A stretch of DNA of 64,000 nucleotides, from the NCBI GenBank assembly GCA_021613535.1, contig CP075497.1:12090001-12154000 (forward strand), read 5' to 3'. Made by a program: the position numbers and the translations under genes. The notes under the pieces are model-generated. The model saw only the letters and a program-made list of their open reading frames with translations. It was not told the DNA's origin and searched no databases. Below are positions 10,896 through 23,345 of the stretch, one piece after another (the stretch's first letter is position 1; each line of letters begins with the position of its first letter). The DNA comes from Adineta vaga (lineage: Eukaryota > Rotifera).

Positions 10896-12757
10896 TTAAT
10901 GTTGTCTTTTCTTCTGATAAAATCTATATAATGGAATTATTCCACCGATTAAACCACCACAAATCATTATTGTACCGACTAAAGCAAATGGTATAATCCA
11001 ATTTTGAGTCTTATCTTTTAACAAACCTATTTAAAGAAAAGAAAATAAGTTTCAACTTTATTCACGTTCAATTTGACTAACCAAGTAATGGATATCCGAA
11101 TAATGAAGTTGATCCACTGACTAATAAACTAAATCCATAAGCAATTGCATAACGATGTATTCCAACAACTTCAATCATAATAACATTTCCTAAAGCATTC
11201 GAAGCTGCAAGAAAAAATGCATGAATACCATAGAGTACACATAAACTAATCAATCCAAATGATCCAATTAAAGGTGTTATACTTAGAGATAAACCAGCAA
11301 GAATCGATGTACATGTCCAGAGAATGATTGGATCAAGGGATTCAATATCACCTAAATACCTATGAAAGAATTAATGAAATAAAAGATACCGAATGATTTC
11401 TCATTGAATTTTACCCGAAGAATAATTGTCCGATGAGATCAGAAATACCAATGATAGAAATTAATAGAGTAGATCGATGTTCAGATTGATTTGTTGTTTT
11501 GAGCAGATCGATTAGAAATAGAAAATTTGTTTCATCTAATGACCAAATGAAGATCATTGAGATAATTAAGATACGAAATGAATTGATTCGAAGAACGGAA
11601 GAAATTTCTGAGAAGATTCTCCGAAGAAAATCTTTTGAAGAGATTTCAGATGTTTGAATTTTTTGTTTGTTAGATGGTATATTTAAATGAGAATGATGAT
11701 CAGAATGAGGAAGAACTTGATGAGTATTGATATTTGATGATTGAAATGTATGAGATTTAAGAAGAATTGGAGAAGAATTTAAAGAACTATAGGAAAAATA
11801 AAATTCAATGAAAAAGAATTTTCCAAAAATACTTTTGTGAATTTTCTTTAAGATTTGAATTTAATTCTTCATGAATTCTTGGAATATTCATTAAAAATCG
11901 ATCACTATTCAAATGTTGTTGATGATATTGTAGTGGAATTGGTAAAAGTGATGTTCGTCGACTATAAATCACTCGATTACCTGATATATCCGATCGATGT
12001 GATGTTGTATTGAAATATTCTCTCTCATTTTCATCAATATTTTCATTATCTTGTTGTTCAATGCTAAGAATACCTTTACCAAAAAGAGCTCCAGCAAGTC
12101 CAACACTTAACCACAAACAACTTGAAAGAAGTGTTGCACCACGAAGACCATATTTATCAAGAAGATATTGAAGTAAAAATGGAATTGTTAACATTCCAAT
12201 CGATGCACCACTTACTGCAGATGCAGTTGCTAATGAAACACGATTTGAATGAAAATATGGTGGAATAGCTAAAATAGCCTAAATTACAATTAACAAATAT
12301 TTTTCTATTATTTAAAACTTACAGGTACAAGCATAAGAGTTTCACCCATTCCAATCATAAATCCATAGAATAAACAAAATGCCCAATAATCACCAATACT
12401 TGCTGATAAAATTGAACCTATTGTTGAAATAAACGCACCTGAAATTGTTACTCGTCGAACACCATATTTAATTGTTAATATACTTGTAAAAATACTCATA
12501 AGAGACATTGTACCAATTTGTATTGAACCTGGAAGTGTTGATTGAAATGATGATAATTGAAAAGTAATTTTAAATGCATCTTCAAAGATTCCAGTTGAAG
12601 ATAGAAATCCCCAAATGATAACATTAACATAGAATGAACATGTACAGATCACAAAACGCCAACGAAGACGTGTTAAATCAATTGTTTCATTATTTGTCAT
12701 GATAACATTGTGGCGCGTTAGATAAAAAGAAGAATAAGATCTCTCTTTCAATAACAT
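10896..12757 (-). CDS. Monocarboxylate-transporter-like MFS protein (SLC16 type)
   Basis: Five exons (12757-12323, 12278-11833, 11786-11415, 11359-11082, 11026-10896) give about 553 residues; a second Met at 12700 is an equally good start. Twelve hydrophobic segments are split six and six by a long polar loop (exons 2-3). TM1 contains FYVNVIIWGFLSSTGIF and the loop after TM2 TIKYGVRRVTISG, typical of the MCT family, which moves small monocarboxylates or related solutes across the plasma membrane. The second half has GLISLCVLYGIHAFF and ends LYRFYQKKRQH. The substrate cannot be told. It converges on the GPCR gene with about 270 bp between stops. A decayed paralogue lies at 41640-42430. Confidence 0.85.
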
Positions 12758-13567
12758 TCATTTATTCTTTTCATTAGCCAGTTCATTCTCTTTCGGTGTT
12801 GTTGCTGTTATTGTACGTAAGGAAAGTTTTGATGGTAAAAACTTTCGCTCAACTTTCTCGTCATTTAAGAGCCCAGAACAAGTTATACTCACATCTACTT
12901 GGATACTCAAACAATTCTTTCAAGATGAAATATAACGGACGAAAAGAAAGTTTCTAGTATGGTAAAAAAGTCACATTATAAACGATAAATAGTATATGTT
13001 GTTGGAAATCTTGTCTTTCAATTAACAGACACGAAGCCTTACAATTATGTAAGATTCTTATTTTGATGTTTTGACTTATTTTCAAAGAATTTGTTGAGCT
13101 CTACTGAACTGCTTATATAAAGAAATTTTTAAATTATATTCTTATCACATCAATTTGGCAAAAAGTTGCATATCTTTTTTTACGTATGAAAAATGCGAAA
13201 ATAATAAATAAAAGATCTCTCTCGCTTGCACTCAATGACGTATATTTGAATCAACAGTGGTTATTGAGATATAAGAAACAATAAGAAGTTGCTGTCTGAA
13301 GAAGAATCACGGAGTATAATTCGACTAAACACGATATAATATCCATTCTCTAAGAATGAACAAATATCTTTCATCGTTTGTATGTTATTTACGAGGTGAT
13401 ATCAGAAGTTCTCAGGATCAAATTATGTAATACATTTCCATGTATCAATAAATAATAAAACTTTTTATTTAAAAACAACACTCATGGAAAATAGAAAATA
13501 TTATTTCAACGTTTTTTAGAGCATAATTTAATAGGAATTGTTGATAACAAAACGATGGAGAAGGACA
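12758..13567. other. Intergenic, promoter side of the MCT gene
   Basis: No coding potential that I can support. It marks the left edge of the accessory block: the next recognisable sequence is a chitinase tail remnant on the opposite strand. Confidence 0.35.
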
Positions 13568-13693
13568 GAAAAATCATATACTGTAGGTGAACATGTTACA
13601 TATAAAGGAAAAACATATGAATATCTTCAATCACATATAGCGCTAACTAGTTGGACTCCATTTGCGATTGCTGCACTTTGGCAACTTGTTTAA
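13568..13693 (+). pseudogene. Chitinase C-terminal chitin-binding domain remnant
   Basis: Reads KSYTVGEHVTYKGKTYEY, then QSHIALTSWTPFAIAALWQLV and TAA, closely matching the carbohydrate-binding tail of the full chitinase at 57000-58636 (KSYTVGERVTFEGKTYQC in the same place). Nothing of the catalytic domain precedes it. The remnant points toward a KIF23 remnant on the opposite strand, the same convergent order as the intact pair at 53-58.6 kb, so both came from one duplicated segment. Confidence 0.8.
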
Positions 13694-14016
13694 TTTTAAC
13701 TCTTTCTTTCTTTCGTCTTCATGTATTTCATAAAAGGTTCACGATAAAATCAAACATATATTTTAATTTAAGTTAAGATTATATTTATTTATTTTTCTTC
13801 TTTTTGGACAAGAATAAATTCACGTTTTTATAAGAGAGAAACATACACACACATTGGACTAGACAATTAGTGAGAAGACCAAAATACATGGAAATAATAA
13901 TGTACAGACACAAATTAATCGATGAAGAATTTTTTTCATATACGAAATCATCTAGAAGAAAAACACAAGAAAATGAAAATCATTAACGAGAAGAGAAAAG
14001 AGATGGTGGGTTTACT

Positions 14017-14841
14017 TAGGTGCTACAGCTGAATCTTGGCGGAACCAAGGTGATGACGTATTTCTTGAAGTGAGTTGTTGAAGGACTCGTTCTTCACGTT
14101 GACATCGTTTATGTAATACTAACGGATCTGATGGTGGTGTACATGTGAATCATTGAATATCATTAAATATAATATTAACACCACCACCACCTGATGGAAG
14201 AACATCACTCTAATCAATAGAACAAAATAACATCAGATCGACTTATATTTGTTGAATTTACTTTGAGAAAATCGGTCACAAATTCACCTTGTGTATCAAG
14301 ATTTTGATGTGTCAAAACATATTTTGTTGTTCGAACAATTTCATCTTTCTCGAGAATGATGAACATCTGCATGTGCATTATAATTCTGAAATACAATCAT
14401 GTCTATATGACGCAGCTAATTGAACAACATTATCTGTCTGAATATGACTGAATTCATAAAGAAACTAAAAGAGAAAGTGAAAACATGCTAATTAAATTCA
14501 ATCTTAGAGAAAAATCATTTACTTCTCTGATTTGTCTATTTTTGGTATTTCAAAAAAAAAGAAATTTTCTCTAAAAATAATTGTAAGAAAGATTTAATCA
14601 CCCACCTCAGATGAATAGAGAATCAATCCTGTTGAGCTAGAAACGTTAATACATGGTGATGAATTATCTGTTTGTTGTTGACCATTATTAGTATCTTTCG
14701 GTGGTCGTAATTGGTAAAATACCTTTTGAAAATATATATCAATCATTATAAATAAATGTAAAAAAGAAAATGAATGATGACTCACTTCGACACGACAACT
14801 ACCATCGTTGACTAGTAAATCACGTGAACCAAGCTATGTTC
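14017..14841 (-). pseudogene. KIF23 remnant A (5' and 3' exons, middle deleted)
   Basis: Segments match exons of the intact KIF23 gene in order on the minus strand: exon 1 (about 14831-14788, LGSRDLL), exon 2 (14727-14600, [19 protein letters not shown]), part of exon 4 (near 14466-14405), then directly exon 16 (near 14345-14263, [16 protein letters not shown]), exon 17 and exon 18 ending in TAA at 14017. Everything between exon 4 and exon 16, most of the motor and the coiled coil, is gone. The exon-17 region carries an in-frame stop. Exon-intron borders are mostly kept, so this is a DNA-level copy, not a retrocopy. The tiny exon-19 sequence survives near 13940-13952. Confidence 0.8.
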
Positions 14842-15673
14842 TCTTCATTTGAATGCATATGAATGTAAGAAATGAAAAGAAACAGAATGAACGAAAGAAC
14901 GAAAGACAGAATATACATGGATAGTCATAGAAGTGTTTTTTTGCATTAGTTGACAAGACCGAATAATAGAATACATCTATATGAATTCGTGATTTCTTAC
15001 AAATAGTTATGAATCATCCAGATTCGATCATATATACAAATCGACGAATTCAGTTGAAGGATATCTAAAAAAAGTATCATCTAAAATGTAACAAAGTACT
15101 GTAACAATTCTATACTAGTTCTTGAACGTATATCTATTGGATAATAATCATAATTGGAAACGATTTTTTGTTTTGACTAAAACTTTATAAATCGTTTCAT
15201 AATATTTTCTATTATATGTTTCCTGTGAACTGTTCATCCCTCAATCACATATAAAGAACAGCAGAATGCGAAAAAAAGTCAACACATCGAATACATGTCT
15301 GACTAAAGAACGAAAGAACTGTTAACATCGAACAAAGAGCTACTAACCTTTTGTCCCTTTCTATAAAGATTCATCTTTCGCACAAAACATTTACTTTTGC
15401 AATTAAAATTCATTATTTCTCAGCGAAATAAATACAAGGATAAAAGTAAGAAATCTTCTTTATTAAAGCACATAGCACTGTTCAACAAATCTGTTTCTTA
15501 AAAACATACTCATATAGCAATCTTTCAGTCTCAAGAATATCTACTCAGCAAAGAAATACAAAAAAATACTGTCATCATGCCCTACATTATGTAATGAAAT
15601 TTTTTAGTATGTATCGAAAATATAAACCTCAACAACGAAAAAAACTCCATCAAAGAAAAAGGCATTCAAACTG
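14842..15673. other. Intergenic, nothing recognised
   Basis: AT-rich sequence left of a GC-richer repeat element. No supported ORF, RNA or repeat. Confidence 0.3.
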
Positions 15674-16285
15674 CCTAGGACAGACGTCCCGGCGTCCGGA
15701 TCCAAAAGGAAAATCATCGGAGAATGAAAGCAGTATTCCAGATCGGAAAATGCCTGGCGAAGGGATCCCATGGCTTCCGACCAAAAACCATCTCCTTGTT
15801 TCCAAACGGATCCCATCATAACCATCATACTCCTAAAAAATAAATCCAAGCTAAAGTGAGCATGTCTTAAAATATTTTGATCAAGTTTCTATGCAGATGA
15901 AAAATTCGATTTTAATCCGCTCAAAAATCTGTAATAGAATGCCGTGTTTTTATGTGCGGATTCGGAGAGCAAGGATGTAGATGGAGTTGAAGATTTCTTT
16001 GTATGAATTATCGTGCTGTTGTCAAAGAAAAAAGGGTGGGAATAGTGCGGAAAACTGACATTACCATTGGTTGAAAAATGTAGTTAGGATCCGCTGGTTT
16101 CCGAATTTTCGGTCACAAAGGGAACTTGTAGGTTTCTATGCCGGATTGTTCCGCTGTTTTCTGTGAGAATATGATGAGAAACGAACGGATTTCGTCCGAT
16201 GAATTTCAATCTGGAATATTGCTTCCATGAAATCATTGGAAGGTTTTGGATCCGGTCGGTTCCGGGCCGGATTGTTCGACCTGGG
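15674..16285. mobile_element. Candidate foldback/MITE-like element with imperfect inverted arms
   Basis: A GC-richer island in AT-rich DNA. The left arm (about 15674-15790) contains CCGGATCCAAAA and GCAGTATTCCAGATCGG; the right arm (about 16160-16285), read on the other strand, contains CCGGATCCAAAA and GCAATATTCCAGATTG in the same order. The outer right end CCCAGGTCGAACAATCCG (minus strand) resembles both ends of the 63-bp palindrome at 39730-39792. No transposase frame is seen. Target-site duplications were not identified. Confidence 0.45.
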
Positions 16286-17845
16286 TGACCAGCCAAAAGA
16301 GACATCAACAGCACCAACAACAAATAACATACCAACTACTGAACGCATGGTCTCTACAAACGAAACCTCAAAGTAAGCACGTGCTAACAAAACTCAACCG
16401 GAAAACTTTCCTAACTGACTGTGCATCGAGCTGTCCTTATGTTAAAGAAGAAATCTTCTTAAAAAATGAATCCTGTAATCACCCTTAAAAACCTAAAATA
16501 AACAATATCATTTCCTTTTTTTACACAAAAACTCAAGTTATTTCTTGCCAATTTGATAACATCAGCTAGAGAAAGAGCAAAAATTTTCCTTTTTCGGATA
16601 AAAAGGTTTGCGAACCTGGTAAAGTTTTACATTATTGTTATAGGTGCCTTCGTAGTATTTCTCTCATTCTTCTTTTCCCTCGATCAGATATCTTTCTTTC
16701 TTCATGATGATTTCTATACGATCACATATCTTCATCTCACTGTATCATGTCTAAACCCTCGATTCGTTCGATCATATATATGCGTTCGTGTTCTCTTCTA
16801 TAGTCGGTCTGATGTGGTGTGTATTTATCACCATCAAATAAACCCCTAACAATTATGAACACATTCGAATCTATTTATAGCGGTAAGAAATAATTGGAAT
16901 GAGAGTATTGACCTTAAAAGCTGAGATGGGATAGTTTCTGTCTTTTTGGTTAAAATTGTTTTCAACTCACCATGAAAGAAATTAGCTCTGGGGAAGTCCA
17001 GTGGATTCGATTTTTTCAACTTGAACTCGTACATGTCGTGAAAGTTGTAACCTAAAATGAAAGGAAAGTTTAGTTTCTTACGCATTTTTTTATCGATTTT
17101 TAGGGATGAAGATAACAAGTATACATGGTTGGTGGTTTTCCTCATGCTGTTTGGTTTTCTAGTCTTTTTGGACCATTTATATTCCTTTCCAATAAATTGT
17201 GTTCAGGATTTAAAAATGGAAATGATGCCAATGCTATATTCCATGTTCACCATCGCATCGGCGTGGATGGTCTGCCTAGTGTATGGAAAACCATACAATC
17301 CTGGATTTGAACGCGTTTAACGTTCGTGTCTAGTAAAGTCTATACGTTTCGATACCACTTTAATTGTTCATTTCTTACTTTGATTTTAATGTGTCTTTTT
17401 TTTGCCTTTGTTGTTTGATTGAATTTTCATGCTCATATATTTCTTTCGTTTTTCGAAGTTCTTTCTTCGCTCTTTGAAGTTTTTTTGATAGGTTTACTCG
17501 CCGATTACTTGTTGGCATTCTAAAATAAATTTGTCGCTTGTTAGACAAAAGAAAAGTGATCATCTTTGTTATTTTATGCTCAATGTAGGGAATATTTTGT
17601 CCATTGAATACATTTTTGTATATGATTTTTAATAGCAAGTTGTACTTGCCGTATCAAAAGATTTCTTTTTTTAGGGGAAGAGCACTTACTTTTTTGGCTA
17701 ATAGTATAGTTAAGAAAGGTAAAAGATAAAGTGAAAAGGAAAATACTTTATTGAAGAGCGCTAGTTTAAACAATGGACATTCAATCAATAACGTCTTTAT
17801 TCATTGTTCGTATCTCTTGTGTTCTATATTCATTCATCGAGACAA
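16286..17845. other. Accessory-block sequence with one unassigned open frame
   Basis: The only stretch with protein-like composition is the plus-strand frame 17125-17310 (61 residues, for example GFPHAVWFSSLFGPFIF, GFKNGNDANAIFHVHH and GVDGLPSVWKTIQSWI). Its balanced use of Gly, Trp, His and Pro suggests a fragment of a real gene; upstream and downstream frames are broken. I cannot name the family. The rest shows nothing clear. Confidence 0.3.
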
Positions 17846-17933
17846 CACTGAAAAACATCGTCGTCGATTGATAAACGCTCCAGAAACGTTTTTTATGCTT
17901 ATCAACCCTTTGATATACGTTTTTTGAATTAAT
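17846..17933. repeat. Left member of a dispersed inverted repeat
   Basis: Contains GTCGTCGATTGATAAACGCT, ACGTTTTTTAT and CTTATCAACC, and matches the reverse complement of 29184-29272 at roughly 85% by eye over about 88 bp. The two members bracket about 11.3 kb that includes the F-box/LRR gene. They could be ends of one large element or two copies of a short interspersed repeat. Confidence 0.65.
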
Positions 17934-18459
17934 CAGAACAAGTATAACGCTCATCCGTAGGATTCGCTGACCCCTCTCTGAAAGAACTATAATGATGATT
18001 AACGCATCTATATTCTTTAAAAAACTCTCTTAATGAGAAGAAACACTCGTCAAAATTTCTTTTCTTGATTTTATGTTTTGATTTTGTTCAGCATCATTGA
18101 AAACCTCGAGATCCAAATTTTAGCGCATCTGGTTGAACGAATAAAAAATACATCAATTTTACTGACAAAGACTCCAGAAACTATTTTGAGATTGCTCAAA
18201 AAATATAGCTAAAAAGAACGCTCATAAAAATTGCAGCTTCTGACGGAATCCGATAGGATTTTGTCGACCTGAGAAGAGCTTTATGAAATAATTCGTTTAA
18301 TGCACTAAAAGATACAGTATCGAAAACTGAACAAAATCCTCTACTTAGATATTCTTTCTGTGGACCGATCGGTACTAGTCGAACATTAAAAATACGTAAA
18401 TTTGATAAATATAATGATATTAATTGTTTTTATCTATCCTCTGAAAGAAGAAAAGGAGT
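17934..18459. other. Spacer, nothing recognised
   Basis: AT-rich sequence without a supported gene. Isolated short frames carry stops and no recognisable motifs. Confidence 0.25.
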
Positions 18460-18850
18460 GATCCAAAACCTTTTTGGGTTCTACAACATCTCCAGAACCA
18501 GAAAAAGTTCTGTATGACATATGAGAAACCAAGAAAGGTTCTGGGCAACAATTCTGAACTACAAAGGGTTTTGTCCGACAATTCTAAACTATGACGAGTT
18601 CTGTCAGTCATCCCTTAAACTACAGAAGGTTTAGTTATTTTTCTATTGAACCTTGAAAACTCCTTCGTGAGACGAAACTGAATCCAGTTGGTTCGGTAAT
18701 ACAGCTGCAGAACTTTGAAAAGTTCTGTGTACCAATCCGAAACCATGTAAGCTTATGAACAGGCTTGTAAGAAACCGAAATGGTTCTGCCTATTAAATCC
18801 CGAACCCTAAAAAGTTCTGTTTTATTTATTTTGAACCAAAAGGGTTCTGC
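18460..18850. repeat. Degenerate tandem repeat of GAACC...GGTTCT units
   Basis: About ten imperfect units of roughly 35-45 bp, each holding a short palindrome of the form GAAC-C/T-NNN-AAAGGTTCTG. The same motif returns at about 20545-20660 (GTTCTGTTAGG, CAGAACCCTC, GGTTCTGG). The 140-residue minus-strand frame over 18635-19057 is probably a product of the repeat: its sequence repeats FW/ELF-like units and shows no domain. Confidence 0.5.
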
Positions 18851-20224
18851 CCAAAAATACTCAGTTTGAAAGTGTTCGATCTCATAATATTGAATCATAG
18901 AGATTTTTTCCTTCGACGTTACTAAATGTAAAGTTTCTTCTCTAAAATCCGCAATCTGATATAGCTGCCCCAGTGAATGTTGGAGTATCGTAAGTTTCCT
19001 CAACTGAAGAAGAGAGTCACACTCAAAAAATGTATATACGTTCGTTTGTTCATGCAAATCAACAACAATTTAACAACTTTCTTTTCTCTTTTGAGTTTTG
19101 TCATAACAAAAAACGGGAATTCTTTGGCCATTTCAAGTTGTCAATAACGATCTTAGGTATGAACTGAACAACTTAATGTTTTGCATCGACGATGGTGGGA
19201 GTCCACTATCAGTATATGATTATTCCAAGCAATTTTTCAGTCATCCAAATCTGAGGGAGGTTTTTCTCTTATTATTTACATGTAACAAAATCATGTTCAG
19301 GCCAGTTACAAGTTAACAGAGAACGACTCTAATATAGCTCAAACTAACTTATATGTTATGTCAACAATAGAGGGTAGGAGTTGATCAGCTCAAGTCCATG
19401 AACTCTGATGAAATGAACTAAAGAATTATTCAAAAGTTTATCATTTCACCGAGCTCAATCTTTTAAAAATATTCTTTACAAATAAAATGATCTTTTTCAG
19501 CGGTTCCTCTATTCGATTATGTAGAGATATCACGCAGTCATCAACTGATAGTATGTAGGGGTATTTGTATACCCTTGAGCATAGCAGACAGGGACAGGCT
19601 GAGGATTTTATAATACTCGAAAACTTAACTTCAAAGCATGGGTCCCGCATGAAACTTATGAAAGATGATAAGTGACCCAAATGGTGACTTTTTACCAAAA
19701 ACATTTTGTGATTGAAGTTTGCGAAAAAAAATTCTTTTAATTGCTACACCCAACTTTTGTTTTTGGTTTAAGCAGTACTCAGATTCTTAGAATGTTATCG
19801 GAATCTACATCGAATTTCATCCACAGATTTCAAGTCTTTCAGAAGCTATCAAGAGATATATTCAATACGACTTGTTCAATCCCTCTTTCTATTCGGACAG
19901 CTTTCGAAACTAAATATCAGTCCCTGATAGCGGCAGATATTGAGAAGGTCATAGCTTTTAGCGAGAATGTTTATGTTATTATATTTAAAATGAAAAACTA
20001 AATATTGTGTTATCATTTAGGTTCATAGCCATATCTGATTAAAGTTGAGTGACATTTTGAATTTTAGATTAAATATTTTCTATTGTCATTTAGATTCAGA
20101 TCGAAAGTCTAACGAAATGTGAGTTTTATTTTATATAGAAAACTAAATATTTTCTTCTTTTACATTTAGACCGATCTATATTGCAGAGAAATGGTAAGTG
20201 CGATATTAGAAACAAAATAGTAGA
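18851..20224. other. Accessory-block spacer with weak coding-like traces
   Basis: The plus-strand frame 19741-20001 (86 residues) and the following AG/GT-flanked pieces (TTACATTTAG at about 20170, AATGGTAAGT at about 20190) look a little like exons of a decayed gene. No family is recognisable and no continuous reading frame can be built. Confidence 0.25.
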
Positions 20225-20497
20225 ATGATTTTCTTTTTATATCTAGGTTGATTTGTAAACGTATTCAAGTACTGCAAGTGCGTCTGTTTATATTACAAGG
20301 TCAAAAACAGACTGAGAAAGTGAATTAGGTTAGGGCTGAATTGAGCCAATCGGCAGCAAGCAAAAAGCGTGATTCGACTGTAGCTTAATTCACTTTTTCG
20401 GTCTATTTGAGAGCTTAACATAAACAGACGCACTTGCAACACTGGAATATGTGTACAAATCAACCTAGATATAAAGAGAAAATAATTTTCTGAAAAA
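20225..20497. mobile_element. Foldback element with near-complete inverted arms
   Basis: The sequence is an imperfect palindrome about 270 bp long centred near 20360. Outer arms: TATATCTAGGTTGATTTGTA at the left against its complement at the right (TACAAATCAACCTAGATATA), then GCAAGTGCGTCTGTTTAT and its complement, then AGAAAGTGAATTA and TAATTCACTTTTT. A transcript would form a stem of about 130 bp. No coding capacity. It could be a foldback MITE or a source of hairpin small RNA. Confidence 0.65.
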
Positions 20498-23345
20498 CCA
20501 TTTAACACACCTTTTATATCAGACTGAACCTTATTTTTGTATAGAATAATGAAGAGTTCTGTTAGGTTTTAACAGAACCCTCAATGAGCCAGAAGCTTTT
20601 TGTGGGTTCTCAATTTTACCAGTGGGCCGAACCTCCAAAAAGGTTCTGGAAAACTCTTTTATTATTTTCAGAGTTGGCTTTTATACATCTAATATCTGAT
20701 GTGATGAATAAAATTTCAATAGAAGGAAAATGATTGATAAAAGATTGCTCAAAAATATCAACTGCTTCGGATTTGAATTTAAAAGATGCATATGTCAAAT
20801 TAATCAACATCATGCCATATAAATTTGGTTGTGTAGGACCATATTGACGTAATAAATTTGCTGATAAATAACGAAATTATGGAGCACACGATAACAAACA
20901 AATCAATTGATTACAATATATTGAATTATCAACGAGTTAATATTCCATTGAGCTATATGAGAAAGTCATAATGTATTGTGTACATTTCGGAAAGTATAGA
21001 GGCAATTGATCTCAAATTGTGTCGAAGGAAAATAATATGAAAGTGTTCCACAATAGATTTTTAATGTTGAGAGAATCTGAAATAAAACATAGTCTCTCCT
21101 AATATTAATGTAACATACGATCAAACGAGAATTAAATAAATGAATAGACAAAATTATTCTATAGAAGAATAAAATAATAGGGATCTATCGAAAGACGATA
21201 ATGAAAAGGATATATCACATGATGCTTTAAACAAATATTACCTTCAAAGACAATGATCAAAAAAGATTGGAACACTTATGATAATTAAATGAAAATAGAG
21301 TTGCTCTAATAAATTACTGCTTGTCTATAAATAAGAAACAAAATGAGTAGAAATATAGATGAGATTTACGGAATATTCATTTTTAATTTTGTTCTCATTT
21401 CGTAAGTCTAAATATGGAAGTTTTTTTTATCTCTTTTGCCATGAAAGTAGAAAAGAAAAACTTCTTCTACGCAAGACATTAACACTATTATTTGTTTTCA
21501 TTAGAATTTAAAACATTGAAAAAAGAACGAACAATCATATACTCTATAATTTTGGTCAAAATGTATGTTTTCTAATGGAAGAGAAAGCTTTTATCTGGAA
21601 ACATCAAGTATTAAAAAATAAAGAAAAAGAGTTTATTGAATTTTTTGTATGGATTCAATAGTTATTTACCTAATTATGACAATGGATAATATCCGTTTAC
21701 AATCGATTATTTTAAAATTTACAAGCTCGTCTTTGAATGACGTTGGATAATGTCTTCGTTTTTATCTTGGTTATGATGCAACACTCGTTTGAATTCTCAT
21801 TGTTTGGATGCTGTGAAATTGTTCAAAGGTTATAGGTAACTATTATACAAATTCAATATTTTTTACAAATATATTTAGAGCATTGCAATCAAAATTGATT
21901 AAATCAAACCAAACAAAGTTTATTATTAATTTTTTTATCTCTTTTCGACTAATGTTAGATATTATTGGTTAATTCATGTCAGATATAATCCTATCTTTGT
22001 TAAAATACCAATATTATATGAAAGAAAATTTCCATTTAGTGTAAATATGACAATTATATACTTCATCAATATATTCGTAGTCAAAAAGTCAGTGATCAAT
22101 ATGCCATTGGTTCAATGAAACAAATGTCATGATACATGCGTCGATGGTATATTTTAGAACAATGTTCATCACCATCGATGAATTCAGTAAGGCAGTTCAC
22201 ATTGATTTCTCAAATAAACAAAATCGTCATATTAGATAAAGAAACTATTTTGGATGTACATTCAACAACTAAATGTTCATTATCATGTGTAATTATTTGA
22301 ATGCACAGCATGAAAAACTTCGATAGATCTATAGTATCGTCAGTTTCATCGACACCGATGATGAATATATTCAAAAAGAAATATGTGTAAACTCAAGACA
22401 GAACGACTTTACCACTCTCGAATTAATCATACACTTGTAATTCTCAGAATGATAATGAATAGGAAGGGACTATAAGTGCGGGCCACTATGTAAACATGAA
22501 ACACTCTTTGTGTTTACAAATGCATTTCGCCGTCTTTCATTGAAGCTCGAATATATCGGAAGTTCCATCCAGATGCGATTTATATCCTAAATTGTGTCTC
22601 TAAACATTAGTTAGTTGAGACTGAGATACACTCTTTTCTCTAAAACTTTCTTTTCATCTTGAAAGATGTACGAATAAAAAACATCTTTCTATCATTAGAC
22701 ATCAAACGTCAAATCAAAGAAGCAACTAAATAAAGTTGTCAAACTCGTCATCCACTTTATCTTGACCTCAACCCCAACTCTCTAACGTTACAAATATAGT
22801 AACGATTTGTGAGGCACTCAGACTTTAAACTAAACTCTCTATTATGAGAAATATTCAAAATAAAGTTCGGAAGAATATTTTGCTACGTTTTCATGCACAA
22901 CAGAATGTTTAAGAAATAATTTTCCAGTCGTTCCTAATAGATCAGCGATGGGAATAAGTGCAGTGGACCCATCAAAAGGCTCATAAGACGCATCGACGGT
23001 CGTCCTTCTTCTTCATAACCTTTCCACTATTGAAACATTTTCAGAAGACATTATATTAAGAGTAGACAGTTTCACAAAATATCATATGATACCCATCAAA
23101 CTTCAGTTAATAAATTATAGTGCATTTCTAACACGGGATTTCGCTATCTCGGACAAACACAAATCAACAACTTAGATGATAAACACATCTCTCACGGTCG
23201 CAAATCAAGAGCTTAAAACAAAACACGTTATTGTACGATAAATATGACTTCGAAGCAAACTGTGTATTTATTTGTCACCATATCGGTTTCCTCTGCAAAA
23301 TTCTCCAGAAAAGAGCACTAAAACACAATGTCCCTCGAGTCCAGA
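20498..23345. other. Accessory-block sequence, no supported gene
   Basis: Starts with another cluster of GAACC/GGTTCT repeats (20545-20660). The minus-strand frame 20616-20813 (LTYASFKFKSEAVDIF-like) and scattered pieces around 22000-22330 might be gene decay, but frames are broken throughout. The last 100 bases lie 3' of the F-box/LRR stop codon. Confidence 0.3.

Noticed and set aside
18635-19057. 140-residue open frame on the minus strand
   Set aside because: It lies on the degenerate GAACC/GGTTCT tandem repeat; the protein shows only repeat-derived patterns and no domain.
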